DNA of 64,000 nt from Diphasiastrum complanatum. Its lineage: Eukaryota > Streptophyta > Lycopodiopsida > Lycopodiales > Lycopodiaceae. The notes under the pieces are model-generated. The model did not search any database. It worked only from the letters and a program-made list of their open reading frames with translations, and had not been told where the DNA came from. The stretch is from NCBI GenBank assembly GCA_029204225.1, contig CM055113.1:32863363-32927362 (forward strand), written 5' to 3'. The number at the start of each line of letters is the position of its first letter. Positions within the stretch are counted from its first letter, which is position 1. The position numbers and the translations under genes were made by a program. Below, piece after piece: positions 36,229 through 49,030 of the stretch.

Positions 36229-36276
36229 ATGTATCAACTTTTAATAGCAGTGCTTGTGGCTTCGGTAGCATTAGGC

Positions 36277-39200
36277 ATGGAAGGAAAATCAAGTCCGAAC
36301 TTGGAGTTGCTCTCAACGAATGCTGGCAGCAAACGGCCATTTCCATTTGAAGAGGAAGAGGATGAAGATGATGATAGTGATATGGAGGATGAGGAATTAT
36401 CTTTAGCAGTGCAGAAAGCATATGAGAGTTTGCTGCCCACTGTAAAGGATTTTGTTACTCGCATTCTAGGAAATAGAAAACCAAACCTGATGTCAGATAT
36501 AGCTGAAAAGCCATGCCTCGTGTGTCGATCATCACAAAAATATAAGGGCTGGAAAGCCTTGCTTGCTCATACGGAAAAATTTAAAAAGAAGAAGCCTATT
36601 CAGCATCGAGGTTTTTATCAGGCGTTGTCAGAGATATTACTATCCGATTCAAAGGATGAAGAAAAAGGAGAAGCCCGCTGTGTTGCTGAAACTAGAACTG
36701 ATGAGCATCTCATAGTCTGGCCACCTATTGTAATACTGGAAAAAGTTGAATACCCAAACAAAACGGCTCTACTAGAACAGGATGAAATATATTCTAAGTT
36801 TCCTGATTTGAAGAAGACTAGTGTCGTGAACATCTTACCTATTTACAGTAGCAAACACAACAGAGCAACTTCATTGGTTGTATTTGAGGATTCGACAATA
36901 GGGTATTTAGATGCTAAGACATTTGAGGAGCTTCTTGCCAAGCAGAGACTTGGAAGAGAGGAATGCGAGCGGCAGAAGGAACGGAATTTTTACCAGCAAG
37001 AGAGAGATGCTAGTTCTTCTGCTGGGAGGCATTATGTACATGAGAAGGAGAGGTGGATGCAGGCAAGCCCTCCGGCTCGGGTTTGTACAATCTTTGGTTT
37101 CATGGCTCTTCCTCATGACATGAAAAGGTTGGACCCAAATAAGACAACAGTGAAATGGTCAGAAGAGGTCTTTCAGGAGAAGGTTCAATATGCTCACAAG
37201 AAGTCAAAAGAGGTTGGTCTTCTTCTATTTCATGTTCATTAATTTCCTATAGTTATTTTAGCGGTGTATTTGTACATGATTGGAAAAAGTTCGTTACGCA
37301 TTGTAAGATCTTTCATTCTAGAATAGTAATGCTTGCTGTGTTTTCTGAAATGTAGTTTTTATGCAGATAGAGAATGCTTACCGCTCTTTCTCCTGTATTG
37401 CAGAAGCATGATAAGGAGAAAGCTATGCTCCGGGCAAGAGAGCTGGAGGTAGAGAGGCTGCAAGTCTCTCGAGAGCAGTGCATCTCCAGCAAACAGCACC
37501 TGGAATATCTTCTAGAGGAAAAACAGAAAGAGATTGATCGTCAAATGAAGCGTGGCGAGGAACTGGAATCCAAGCATGCAGAGGAGGTTGAAACCATTTC
37601 CAGTTATATAGCTGGTTCTATAACCATTCTTAGATTTGCTATGAAACATCTGCGTGGAAACATGGTTCACTATATATTATGCTATTTTTCTGGCTAACTG
37701 TTCTTTGATTTAAAAAAGGGCTCTTTTTTGGGCTCTTAGGATTAAGGATTTTGTGAGGGTAAAAAGGTTTTTAAGTAACCGCATAGCTGTTCATGATGGT
37801 AGGTCTTTTAGCAAATCTAGGCATCATACTTATATTACCTGATGTCCTCTTTCTTACAACTGCAGAGGAGAAGGCAAGAAGGTAGGTTTGAAAGTGATCT
37901 GAAGGCCTTCAATGCTGTGAGCTTCGCCAAAGAAAAGAAGTTGCGAGATCATTTGGAGCTCAATGAGAAGCAGTTTGCTGAGGAGCAGTTTCTGCGCTTA
38001 CAAGAAGTCAATTATTTGAGACAAAAGTTCGAGAAGATAACAGAAAAGATCAAACAGGAAGAGTAAGTGCTGGTCATTGCAAAAGCTATCTTTGTAAATT
38101 AATAACTTTGAAGAGTTAGGTGGATGCAGGTGTAGAGACTAGCTATCATAGTTGCACGAATCGCCAATTCGAACAAAGAATCGTGGTTCGAATCGGTCCA
38201 ATTCGAGAAGGATGCTGCCTCTTTCCCAAGTGGCATTCTCAACAGGCTGATCATTTAACAAGAGAAAAAAAGAAATGCTGAACCCTAGAGAACCTAGGAG
38301 GTCAGATACCACAGTTAGGGACGTGTCCAACAAACGTACACGTCCAACAGGGCAAGACAGTGTGAGTAGTGTGCCCCGGCACGGTCCATAGCCATGGCGG
38401 GCCTAACACAGCCTAGGGACCCTGTCAGCAAGATAAGGCCCCACGTTGGGTCCCGACGTGCAGTCGGCCACGTCAGTGCCACGTGGTTGACACTTGGCAG
38501 TATGCATGCTACCAGTCCTCACACTGGGCTAGGAGGGGCTTGCTCCATATCAAGGAGTAGGCAAGGTTGGGTGGATCAGTTAGTGTTTGCCCTACTGTGG
38601 TGTTGAGACCTCTAGGGAAAGGAGTTCATATGGGAGTCTGCACAGCATAAGAGCTTTGATGCTCTCAAAACAGCCTTAGCTATAGCACCAATTCTAAAAG
38701 TCGTCGACCCCAATCAGCCATTTTGTGGTCGAAACAGATGCTAGCGACTTTGCAGTTGGTGCTATACTAACTCAGAATGGACGACCAGTTGCGTTCGAGA
38801 GTAAAAAACTCGAGCCAGCACAGACTAGGTACAGTGCCTATGAAAAGGAACTCTTCTCCATAGTTCATGCCCTTAAGACTTGGAGGCATTATTTGTATGG
38901 TGCCAACTTTGAGGTCCTGACAGACCATGAAAGTCTCAGATATCTTTGCAATTAGCCTGAGCTCAGACTCCAGAGCTCGGAAAGCTTGCTGGGCTGAGTC
39001 AATGCAAGAGTTTGACATGTCTATCAGATATAGATGGGGAAAATTCAACACAGTAGCAGATGCACTTAGTAGAATGCCTATGATAAACGAGCTGAGTTTT
39101 ACTCAGATTCGTAGTGAGTTACTCGAGTCCTTGAGAGGGAAGTGCCAGCATGATGCATTCTTCTCTACTATCTGGAACTCAATCCAGAGCAGACAATTAC

Positions 39201-41669
39201 AGACTCCAAAACCAGTTCCCGAGGCTGGTGCCAGTTCATCCAAGAATAAGAAAATATTTGAGGATGATGAGTCCGAGTATACGTCAGATGACGTTGAGGA
39301 TTCTGAGCCTGTATTACCCAAGCAAACCCCAATGGTTGAGGGTCAGTTGACTCAAGGATTCAAATGGAAACTGTATTCCAACAAAATGAGACCAAAATGA
39401 CAAGACAAAAAATAACGTTGGGAATGTGTAAACAACATCCATAACACTTTAAGAGGATATTGGCAATAAGCCTAGGCCCCTTTTAATAGCCTTCAATCTG
39501 AAGTCCACCACTCTTCTGAAAAGAAAATCAAGACAAGGCATGGTTCACTAAAAAGAAAGTTAAAAGGCATATCCAAAATAATCAATGGTAAAACTCAAAA
39601 CGTGGAAGGGCTACCAATGGGGAATCTTCAAAACGTGAAGGAACAAATAGTTTCAGTTCTCAATCAAGCATTGACGAAAGCTTATGGTCACAAAGCTTAT
39701 TTTACCATTATTTGAGATACAAATGATCTCGTTGACTATTGGAACATCATGATAGTATGTTGCGACTTTAGTGCTCTTCGTACAGAGAGCTCAAGGACTC
39801 TTAAAGACTAAAACGTATTGTCCAATACAGTCATATTAAAAAGTACTTTTTCCCAAAAGGCATTCTAGAAGATCAAGCTTATTTTAGAATTAGCTTTTCA
39901 TTATATTACATACACAGTACATAAGTTGAAAGATGTTTTGAATGAAACACTTGAATAACCTTGTCCCAAGAGGATAGTTTGAAAGAAACTTCTTAATAGA
40001 TAAATCCCATGTGCACACTTTGAAGAAATGTCATAATTAGCAGTCCCAAGTGGACACTTTGAAAGATAATGATCTTGATGGACATGGCTTGGAAAGAGCT
40101 CATTCCCATGTGGCACCTCCAAGTCAATCTATAACCTGAATAGGTACTTTGAAAGCTCAATATAATCTCCAATAGTTTTCTTTATGTCATTACATGCTAT
40201 TGACTCCCAAATGCAACCTAAGCAAATGCAATAATAAATTAAGATACAACTTGCAAGATGATAACATGTGCTTTTGCTAAGTTTTTGAAAATTAGAGACT
40301 TCAGGTCATGACTTATTTTAGAGGAAGGTTACACAAGTTAACCCCACCGAAAGGCATCTAGCCCTCATCAAAAGCACAAGAAAAGCATGACAAAACGAAA
40401 GTCTCAAATAACTTGAAAAAACTAGACATTTAGAATTTAAATAACTACATATCCAAATCATGATCTATAAAGTGAAAAAGAAGTGCCTTATCGTTGATCA
40501 ACAATATAGGAAGTTGCAAAGCATGTTCTAGAATGCATTCCAAAACACATTTTGGGATTCTATTCTTTATTTTTGAGTGGGGAGTCATCGACCATCTCAA
40601 ACTGGTCCTATGACCTCTAGAGGTACCGCTCTCGTCGGAATATGTTGTATCTGACGATGGCATGACATGTGCTAGGTCTCTCTACCCACCCGTGCTAGGA
40701 ACTTCATATGAAGGCGATGCACCAACGATCGATGATCTTGAGGGTCATGAAGGATAGGTTGCAGAGGTAGAAGGCCAAGATAGCTCTGCGTGTGTTTTGG
40801 TAGTTGTAGGAATATCAATGCTACGTAACCCTCTATGGCTAGGCCCCACAATTGTATCAAGCCCATGTGTGTGCGTGTGACTGGGCACTACAATAGTTCG
40901 AGCATCCTGACCCTAGGAGCGTTGTTCTAGCTGCTGGGAAAAAGGCTATGAGTTGGTCTCAATGGCTAGGTGAATCTCCCATGAGCTCCATATGTATCCC
41001 ATAGTTGCACATAGCTATATCCATCCCTTGTCCATCTGGCCTTGTGAGCCACAACAATCGGGTAAGTGACCCTGTGAACTCCAAACCACACTGATAGCAT
41101 CTACATCCGTTATCTAGATTGTGCCACATCCCCCTATATAAGGTCAACCTCAGACCTTATGTCAACATTTTGACCTATGTGCCCTACAACACCTCAAAGC
41201 CCGCCAAAACATACACAAAGCTTGCAAAGGTATTAACTCCTTATGAAGTTTGGTATGGTAAGAAGCCTACTGTTTCATACTTACGCATCTTTGGTTGCAC
41301 GGCTTATGCTTTCATTCCCGATAAGCTAAGAACCAAGCTTGATGATAAGGGAGTTAAATGCATATTTGTTGGCTATAGTAGTGATAGCAAAGGCTATAGG
41401 TTGTTCAATATGGATACTAATAAAATCATAGTAAGTCATGATGTGTTTTCATTTTGATGAAAAGACCTCCTATGATGTTGCGCCCCTCTGCGCAACATTT
41501 AGGCTATGTTGCTATGTTGCATTTAGGCTATGTTGCTATGCAGCAACAGCATCGGGCAGCAGCCCAAGTAAGCTGTTGTGCAGCAGGGAGGAGGTAAGTG
41601 GGTTCTGTTGAATGCGGGAGGCTGAGTGATCGGTGTGGGGGGAGAGGGGGCTCCACCTTGCCTTTCTAA

Positions 41670-41730
<61 letters not shown>

Positions 41731-44700
41731 ATTTTTTTTATGCTAGCATCATTAAGTTAGTGCATATTGGTATTACAGAGCAAAAGAGGCATTGGACAAA
41801 GAGGAAGAAGCCTTGAGAATAAGAGAGAGTTGTCGTGAGAAGATGTTGAAAGCAGAAGTTGAACTTAATGAAAGAGCACATGCTTTGGAGATGGAGCTTA
41901 TGGAGCGACAACAACAAGAATTGATTGAAGTAAGTATATTCTTCTTCTCATGGAAATATCTTTGTGCATGGCAGTGTAATGAACACTAGGAAGTCCACAC
42001 ATGTTATGTACTCCGAGTGCAAGACACGATTTTCACCTGTTATATAGCCATGGGCTAACTCCTGAGATTCTTAAATCAAACATTGAACAATTTATGCAAA
42101 ACACTAATTTCACTCTGAGTAGTTTTTGAGTCTCGTTTGGGCCTTAATAGTCAGAATAATTTTTTTTAAACTTTGCAAGGTGTATTATCTGGGTATATTT
42201 TCTATCAAAAACTTACCAAAAATATGAACTGTTCGCAATTACTAATTGTTTTTCAATTTGTGAGTGTTAATTTCTCAAACATGTGGATATCTTGTATGTT
42301 TTTTATTCACAAAGTTGACTTGATCTTGCACTAACTTGTTGTTGTAGTTTAAAACAACTGTGTTATGTCAGGGTATTTCATTGCCTCTGCTTCCTTTTAT
42401 TATACACCACCGAGCATCTTGTAATTTTTTGACTATATATTTTTTCTCCCAAAAGGTGGTACTGGTTAAGAGAGTGCTCTTCTTTTGAGCTGATATCGTT
42501 GGCAAGCTTCTTATAAGGTTTTCTATTGGAAACTGAACTAATGTTGTAGAGACAAGGACAAGACTGAGAAATCATATCACTTAAGTTGATTGACCAATTC
42601 CTTCAAAAATTCACCTTTCAGGATGTACAGATTTGTGCTGGAAATATGAGTTCGAGAGTTTATCTTGAAACGTGAGATACCTTAGTCAATGAGGGTTTGA
42701 ATGAATGAAACGTGAAAGTTTGTACTACTAAATGATGAATGCTAGGTTTCCTTCCACTCCATGTTTCCTCTAGAGTGACACATCCTAGGCCTTTTGTTGT
42801 GCTTTTTGATAGATTGACTGTTGTATTGATGGGTCTAGCCCAAACTTGTTAATTGACTTGTTCGGAAAAAAATAAACTGATTTCCTCCTTGAATAATCAT
42901 GAATGGAAGTTATGAACAAATGTATGCCTATTGACAATTTTTGTGGGTGGACCATGAAGCTTGTGCGTAATATCTGAGTGATGCAAAATGACATGAAAAA
43001 TATCACAAGCATGAGTGGTATCAAGAAGCTGTAAATGAAGGTGACATGGCTAAGCTTTCTGAAACCATAGTAATGTGCAGACAATTTCTTCATAAGAGAC
43101 CAACCTTGGACAAAACTTTTGGTGTGCACAAGAGAGGCAGAGGTAAACAAATTGACCTTCAAAAAAATCTAGATAAAATTATGATGATCAGCCAAAGACT
43201 TGAATTGATGATGGACACGTGCCAAATGATGTGCTTGCACAATGCAATTATGAGGTGAATATCCATTGGCTTGGAGAAATGGAGATACTCCTGTGCTGCT
43301 ACTAACGGAAGTGCTGATCCCAACCATGAACAGATGAATGATAATTAATACTCATAAGAAGTTCTCCATTCAAAATGTGCATAAGTTTTCCCTAGAAGCC
43401 GGAAGTAAAATCAGGATCACGGTCAATAAGAATAGAATGCGGAAGGCCATGTAGGCAAGAAATCTTGGAGAAGAAAATATGAGCACATTGGTGCAACGGG
43501 TAATGAAAGCATTGTAAACAGTGCAACCAATAAAATCACTAAGATGTTTTTGAGTCTTAAGATAACGTAAAGGCTGATGATCAGTGTATAAAGTGAAAGG
43601 CATAGGATGAAGGCAATGATTGCACTTCGTAAGGGCAGGAATAGTGCTGACAACTCTTTCTCTTGAGTAGAATACGGAGTTTCATAAGAATGTAATCAAT
43701 GGGACTTGTAAGCAAGAACACTATGATTTGACGAAGGAGAGGCTCAACACCTACACCACTAGCATTGTTCTCAACAATAAAATGCTTACTAGAATCGGGT
43801 AAAGCAAGAATAGGAGCAATAGCAAGAACAATTGGAAAGTGGTAAAAGCATCTTGACATGGTGTAGACCAGTCAAATTTAGCACCCTTGTGTAATAAAGC
43901 ATGAAATGGATAGGCAATGGTAGCAAAGGGAGGTATAGACTTACACAAGTGAGTGGCAAGACCCAAAAAACGTACAAACAACATTAGTAGTAGGCCATTG
44001 AACGACACCTCAAACTTTAGCAAGATCAAGGGAAACAATACCTCTAATGACAAGAAAGCCAAAGAATAGAATTGTAACAACAAATTTACATTGGAGCACT
44101 TGGCAAAAGTTGATGAGTAATGAGAAGTTGAAAAGCAACTTGTAAATGGATACCGCGAGAAATTAAATTAGAGTTGTAACTCGAAATCTCATCAAATTAA
44201 ACAATGAACACAGACCCCTAATGAGGATTGTAGAGTGTCGTTCATGACCTTCTAAGAAGTGGGAGGGCCGTTGGTAACACCAAAAAGTAAAACACGAAAC
44301 CTCTAAAGACCCATCAAAGTATGGAAAGTGGTCTTGCGTTCATCACCTAAGTGGATATGAATTTGATGGTAGCAAGAATGCAAATCAAGCTTATAATTTT
44401 TTGTGGTTGTCCTAGCTGATCAAATAAGTCATTCGTATGAGGAATGGTGTATTGATTATGAATAGTTAAGCGATTGAGTGCCTGATAACAATACATAACT
44501 GTTTAGTCCCATCTTTTTATCAACAAATGGGCACCAAAAGGGCTTTGGCTAGGAACAATGAGATTCTGCCATCAGAGATAAAAAACTTGATGTTGGATCT
44601 CAACTTGTCCAAGATAAGACATATGACAAGGAGCACAAGAGGCAGCATGGGTATCAGTTAGAAGGTGAATATGATGATCGATGGAACATATAGGAGATAG

Positions 44701-46798
44701 CGTGGAGGGTTCATCAGAAACAAAGTGATAGGTCGACTGTTGTAAAGAGATCAGAGATAGCAGGTGGAATGAGAGGAGAGGAGGCAAGATGAACACAAAG
44801 AAGAGCCACACGGTGGGCTTTAGGAAGGCTATGCATGAAGCTCTTGGCAATGATCAGTTATTTTCACCACCTTAGCATGTATCCATTGTAATTGATCATC
44901 ACTTTCAATGGAAGAGGCCTTGACAAGGTGGAGTGGCATGGTATATTCCCGGCCTGCTGCTTCCAGTCAATTGGAGGCTTATGTGCCTCTATCCACAGCA
45001 TCCCCAAAACTATTTCATCTCTTGCAAGTTTTACTATGTCCCAGTCTACTATCTCCGTATAAACTCTTATATGAAGATGCACTGGACAGGAAATTGTGCA
45101 AATGCCACCAGCTGTGCTGTCTTTTACGAGGGGTAACTGAATTCGGCTGGCTGTTGCTTCCAATACTACAAAAGTTTGGGATGTTCCTGCATCTACTAAA
45201 AGTCTTACATGTGCATCATTCTGAGACTGACAAATCTGAGCGAGTTGCAATTCTGACAGTCCATTTTTTTAGTCGGTATCCTCTGAACTCGCTCCTCGTG
45301 ACAACCCAGTAAGTTGATGAGGTGAGCTTATGGGTCGTTTTTGTTTCCTTGCTTACTGCCTTCTTCCTTTTCGGTGTCTTACATTTGATCCATGTTTTGG
45401 TTTTTGGAATGTGCCCCTATGCTTTGAATTTGTAGAACCGGCTGCCACATGTCGGCGTTTTGCACAATCAAAGCATGTTTGTATCTCTTGATTGTTACTT
45501 GACTTGGAAGTGCTCTTTGAGTCAAAATGTAATTCTCCAGGACCACTTCGAATAGGTCGTGTGTGCGAAGAACTTTTTATTGTCTATTCTGTCACCCTTC
45601 TGGCTTTGTGAAATGCCTGTCTACATGGGTGTTGCCTCATCCTCAATTTCTTTGATGGCTTGTAATTCTTTGGATCATTTTCCTGCTTATTCAGCAAGGT
45701 TCACATATCCCATTGCTTTATGAACATCATGAATCTTCCATTTCAGCCTCCATTCTGGTCCAAGTCGTCAAGCTGATTTTAGTACCTGTCATCAAAGTGA
45801 GTCAAGTTAATTGTATCCCCCGAGATGGTTGATCATCTTGCCCAATGTTAAAATCAAATCACAGCCCCGCCGCTTGATAGCATTTGTGCAATGTTTGTTG
45901 CTAAGCTGTTGATGTCGGACATAGGGTCGCTTTTGGTACTTGACAACACTTCAATGATCAATTTGTGATGCATTTTTTATGATTGGGATTTGGTTTCATT
46001 TATGCTTCATATATTGTCAGGAATTCTTGTACATCAGATATGAATTTACTACACTTTCAATTATTTTTACACATCACAACAAATTGTTTGCTGGTTAAAG
46101 AAAATTGCTGCTGTACACTCACAAGTAAATTGAATGGTGACAAGCTCATTTTAGTATAATCCTTTCATACAAAGAGCTCTTGATTGTGTTCCTCCCTTTT
46201 TTGTTATGGTTTCTTTGAGGGTAGGGACCCTCTATAGTTGACCCTATGTTTCATACCAGCAGTGTATGCAATTTCCTAAGTCTGTAGCAGCTTTTCATGT
46301 CAACTTCTATGTAAAAATGCATATGTAGCCCTTTTCTCTCATCTGCTGGAGTGACATATTTCATTGACATGCCAGCTTTTTGAGGAGAATGAGAATGAGA
46401 AACAGGAGCTTTTAAAGAAATGGTTAGAGGATCAAGAGGCTCTCCAGAAAGCAGCTACAGAGGTTCCACAAGAGGAAGATGACAATCTATCCGATGTATG
46501 TGGTTTTTTTTCATGCAGCGATACGCCCCCAAAACTTTGTTCTTGTAGCATTTTACCACTTAGTAAAGTGTACATTTGCCTCTCTAATATTCTTTTTGTG
46601 ACCTTGCAGGAAGCTGAATGTGTCATTTGTTTTGAGGAACTCGGAGCTAATAGAGCTTTACTAAAACCATGTGGGCATGCTAAAATTTGCCTGAATTGTG
46701 CATTGGACTTATGGAAGAACAAAAAGCCACATTGTCCAATATGCAGGGGTATTATTGCTTCAAAACCAGCTCCACCACCATCAAAGGTCTTTCTTTGA
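36277..46798 (+). CDS. XS-domain, coiled-coil, RING-finger protein (six exons)
   Basis: Exons 36277-37212, 37404-37586, 37866-38062, 41779-41929, 46376-46495 and 46610-46798 have GT-AG borders and compatible phases; they sum to about 591 residues. In order: acidic stretch (about 25-45); XS-type zinc finger CLVCRSSQKYKGWKALLAH (about 86-110); XS domain from VWPPIVILEK through SLVVFEDSTIGYLDAKTFEE (about 160-230); a Glu/Lys-rich coiled coil across exons 2-5; a C3HC4 RING, CVICFEELGANR ... PCGHAKICLNC ... CPIC, with all eight ligands in exon 6. XS domains bind RNA in plant silencing cofactors SGS3 and IDN2/FDM; RING domains recruit E2 enzymes. I infer a ubiquitin-ligase type protein linked to RNA silencing. 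An upstream in-frame ATG (36229) would add 16 hydrophobic residues; the start at 36277 has the better context (GGCATGG). No premature stop is seen. Confidence 0.85.
38627..39400 (+). pseudogene. Ty3-gypsy RT end and RNase H fragment in intron 3
   Basis: The plus strand reads VVETDASDFAVGAILTQNG, FESKKLEPAQTRYSAYEKEL and VLTDHESLRYLCN, the RNase H domain of gypsy elements with its first Asp and Glu. A stop at 38953 is followed in another phase by RYRWGKFNTVADALSRMP, the end of RNase H. The following codons to 39400 form an acidic, Ser-rich linker. Preceding bases (38630-38720) encode broken reverse-transcriptase end. It is in the same orientation as the host gene and is removed with the 3.7 kb intron. 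Confidence 0.85.
39401..41180. other. Intron 3 interior, nothing recognised
   Basis: No coding or repeat feature that I can support. Confidence 0.5.
41181..41457 (+). pseudogene. Copia integrase C-terminal fragment in intron 3
   Basis: TPYEVWYGKKPTVSYLRIFG, then a KCIFVGYSSDSKGYRLF segment and IIVSHDVFSF, is the standard tail of copia integrase. It begins and ends abruptly, without LTR or neighbouring pol domains. Confidence 0.88.
41674..41729. repeat. (GA)28 microsatellite in intron 3
   Basis: An uninterrupted run that ends 49 bases upstream of exon 4 (41779), close to the splice acceptor. Confidence 0.97.
42840..42990 (-). pseudogene. Possible copia integrase scrap in intron 4
   Basis: The minus strand reads HLFITSIHDYSRRKSVYFF, resembling the YFVTFIDDYSR..WVYF core of copia integrase. 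No other part is preserved. Confidence 0.35.
43370..45600 (-). pseudogene. Decayed Ty3-gypsy gag-pol in intron 4, antisense to the host gene
   Basis: Reading the minus strand from 45600: a knuckle-like CFDCAKRRHVAAGS (last Cys lost); a retropepsin-like stretch, LLVDAGTSQTF then IVLGMLWIEAHKPPIDW (active site DAG instead of D[ST]G); the reverse-transcriptase opening IDHHIHLL; fragments of the palm domain; the thumb end FLGLATHLCKSIPPFATIAY, HKGAKFDW; and an RNase H piece FTLYTDHQPLRYL. Many stops and shifts separate them, so the copy is old. Confidence 0.8.
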
Positions 46799-48750
46799 AC
46801 AAAGCGGACAAAGACTTACATGTAGATGCTCAAGATGGACTTTGGAAAAGATCATGGATGTTACAGGCTAGATTGGCCATATTTGACATTTTGATGGGAC
46901 TGATGTCAATAGAGATAGCATACCTAAGCTTTCAACAATACAGTAAATACACACTTGTAGCATCAAACCCCTATAAATGAATTTGAGTTGAGACACTCTT
47001 CGAACAGGCCAAATATTCATTTCAAATGGTCAATAGTTGAGCAGTAGCTATGGCATTTAGCAGTCTAAAGTGTAGACTTTAGCAAGTTGCTCAGTGTAGT
47101 CCATTGGTATAGCAGAGAATCATGGACTTCGCAGATGCATCTTTCAATCATTGACCTCATGGCAACCGAGATACATCAGAAGTAGCAAGAATCATGCTTT
47201 ATAATCAGAACGACTTCAAAAATTCTTGCAAATGAGTTTGATAAGAGTCAATATATTGTGCTGCTCCCTTTTATAGAAGTACTTCCACCTCATGCATAAC
47301 CTCCAAATATAATGACATCAGAGTGATTACATCTCAGAAGGTTTAGTATATCCTATAGTAACTAGTTAACAAATTTGTGCTGCGCACACTGAAGCTTTGG
47401 TTTCTACGTGTGGAAGTACTTCAAGTCTCTTAAAAGGAAAATAATCATTCCAGATTGGCAAAAAAGAAACAAAAGTGCAGACTGCAACTTTGCATCAGAG
47501 ATAAGTCACCATAAAATAAATTCAGCATCTCAAAATGTATGTCATCATTTTCCATCTATGTCAAGCAACAAATCCTCACGAGCCATAGTTTGGCATGTTT
47601 ATTTCTATTTGTAACTTGTATCATAGATAGAGTTGATCCATCATAACTCTTGAAAGACTTTTTGACCATGTGTACTTGAAGATTACTTGTGGCAGCACTT
47701 TAACAAGAGTTACAGGATGTGGAAATGTTGCAGAAGAATTAAGCTCATTTGCAAATGGGAGTACCCATATCCTATTGTTGATATGTGTCGTAGGTGAATG
47801 GCGGTCACTTACCAGAGTATCAATAAAGTATGGGCTCTTTGATGCTAGGATTTTTTATGCCCAAGCAGGCTATGCCTCCATAGTTGAATTATTAGGTGTT
47901 TATGTTTATTAATGAGTGTCTCATGCATGGATGATGTTTGCTAAGTCAAATACAATATACATATGGTTAATGTGGATAGAGGCCCACCAACCATGTGGAC
48001 AAAACCATTAATCAATTTTGGCTAGGTTTGGAGGTCGTGCTACAATGGTTTAATCTTTTGGCAACATACCTAACAACTTTGAAGCTACACCTTGGCCTAC
48101 TAGAGACGAGGTAGAAAAGTTGAAATTGCAAGCCATACAATTCAAGGTCATCTAGTTGGACCCAAGAGCATCCATTGGAAATGTGTCCTACCAAAAGACA
48201 CCAAAAGAAATATTGTTTACATTGGAAGAATTCCATGGCTTGGTGTGTGGACTCATTTCATACGATAGGCTATTGCTCACAAAATACTTCAAGCAAACTA
48301 GTTGTGCTTGTGTAATAAAAGACTCCCATGACCATCATAAAAAATGTGACATATGACAAAGGTTCTTTTCATCTTTGAAGACCTTTCTTCTTCTATGCCC
48401 TTGTCTTTTTCTATCTCTTCTCTCTTGATATTGTTGATTTTAGTGTGTAGACTACAACTAGACTTGTATGACATGATTTCACACATTTGAAAGTTGTTGT
48501 ACGATGTTGTAGTATGGATTAGACCAGTAGGCAATTGGATCTTAGCATTTATAATGGGTTATGCATGATTTTACCTAAACTAGCATGCTAGAATTGAGAT
48601 TTTTTACATTGTTGATATTGTGTGATGTGCACTCAATTAAGCCAAGATCTTAGATCTATTTGTGTCATCGTTAGATTTAATTTTTCACATGGCAACAGAG
48701 CAGGTTGTAATGAATATCTCATATGAGCTTCTAAGGAGGTAGGAGCTTGT
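46799..48750. other. Downstream of the XS-RING gene, nothing recognised
   Basis: Holds the 3' untranslated region; no unambiguous AATAAA signal close to the stop. Frames up to 97 codons appear by chance and match no family. Confidence 0.5.
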
Positions 48751-48754
48751 ACTA

Positions 48755-49024
48755 CTACATATGACTTCCCAACGTCTTGCTTTTGTCTTCGCTTCTTAGC
48801 AACAAACATATTTTTCCTTCTTGATCTTCCTTGATGAAGTCCTCGGGTTGCCTCATAAAGATCTCCTCTTCCAAATAGCCATTTAGAAAGGCATCAGTCA
48901 CATCAAGTTGAAATAGAGGCCAATCGAAAGTAGTTGCAAGAGAAATGATCAACCTTATAGAAACTAGTTTAGCAACAGGACCAAAAGTTTCATCAAAGTC
49001 TACTCCCTTGGTTTGCAAGAACGC
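48755..49024 (-). pseudogene. Copia reverse transcriptase fragment
   Basis: FLQTKGVDFDETFGPVAKLV, then LFQLDVTDAFLNGYLEEEIF, the first conserved blocks of copia reverse transcriptase including the catalytic Asp of the DVxxAF motif. The YVDD block is missing. It abuts the 1 kb repeat at 49031. Confidence 0.9.
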
Positions 49025-49030
49025 GATGAA

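Noticed and set aside
36229-36276. Signal peptide (MYQLLIAVLVASVALG) at the start of the XS-RING protein
   Set aside because: A secretion signal does not fit an RNA-binding zinc-finger and RING protein. The ATG at 36277 has better context, and the upstream codons are more likely leader.
37366-37403. Alternative splice acceptor at 37365 for exon 2
   Set aside because: It would bring an in-frame stop shortly after AYRSFSCIAEA; the acceptor at 37403 keeps the frame and continues the coiled coil.
38140-38215. tRNA-like sequence with GGTTCGAAT near 38188
   Set aside because: It is an 8 bp inverted repeat (ATTCGAAC/GTTCGAAT) without a matching A box at tRNA spacing.
43046-43258. Plus-strand frame of 70 codons in intron 4
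   Set aside because: It lies opposite and between retroelement debris, with no domain and no splice context.
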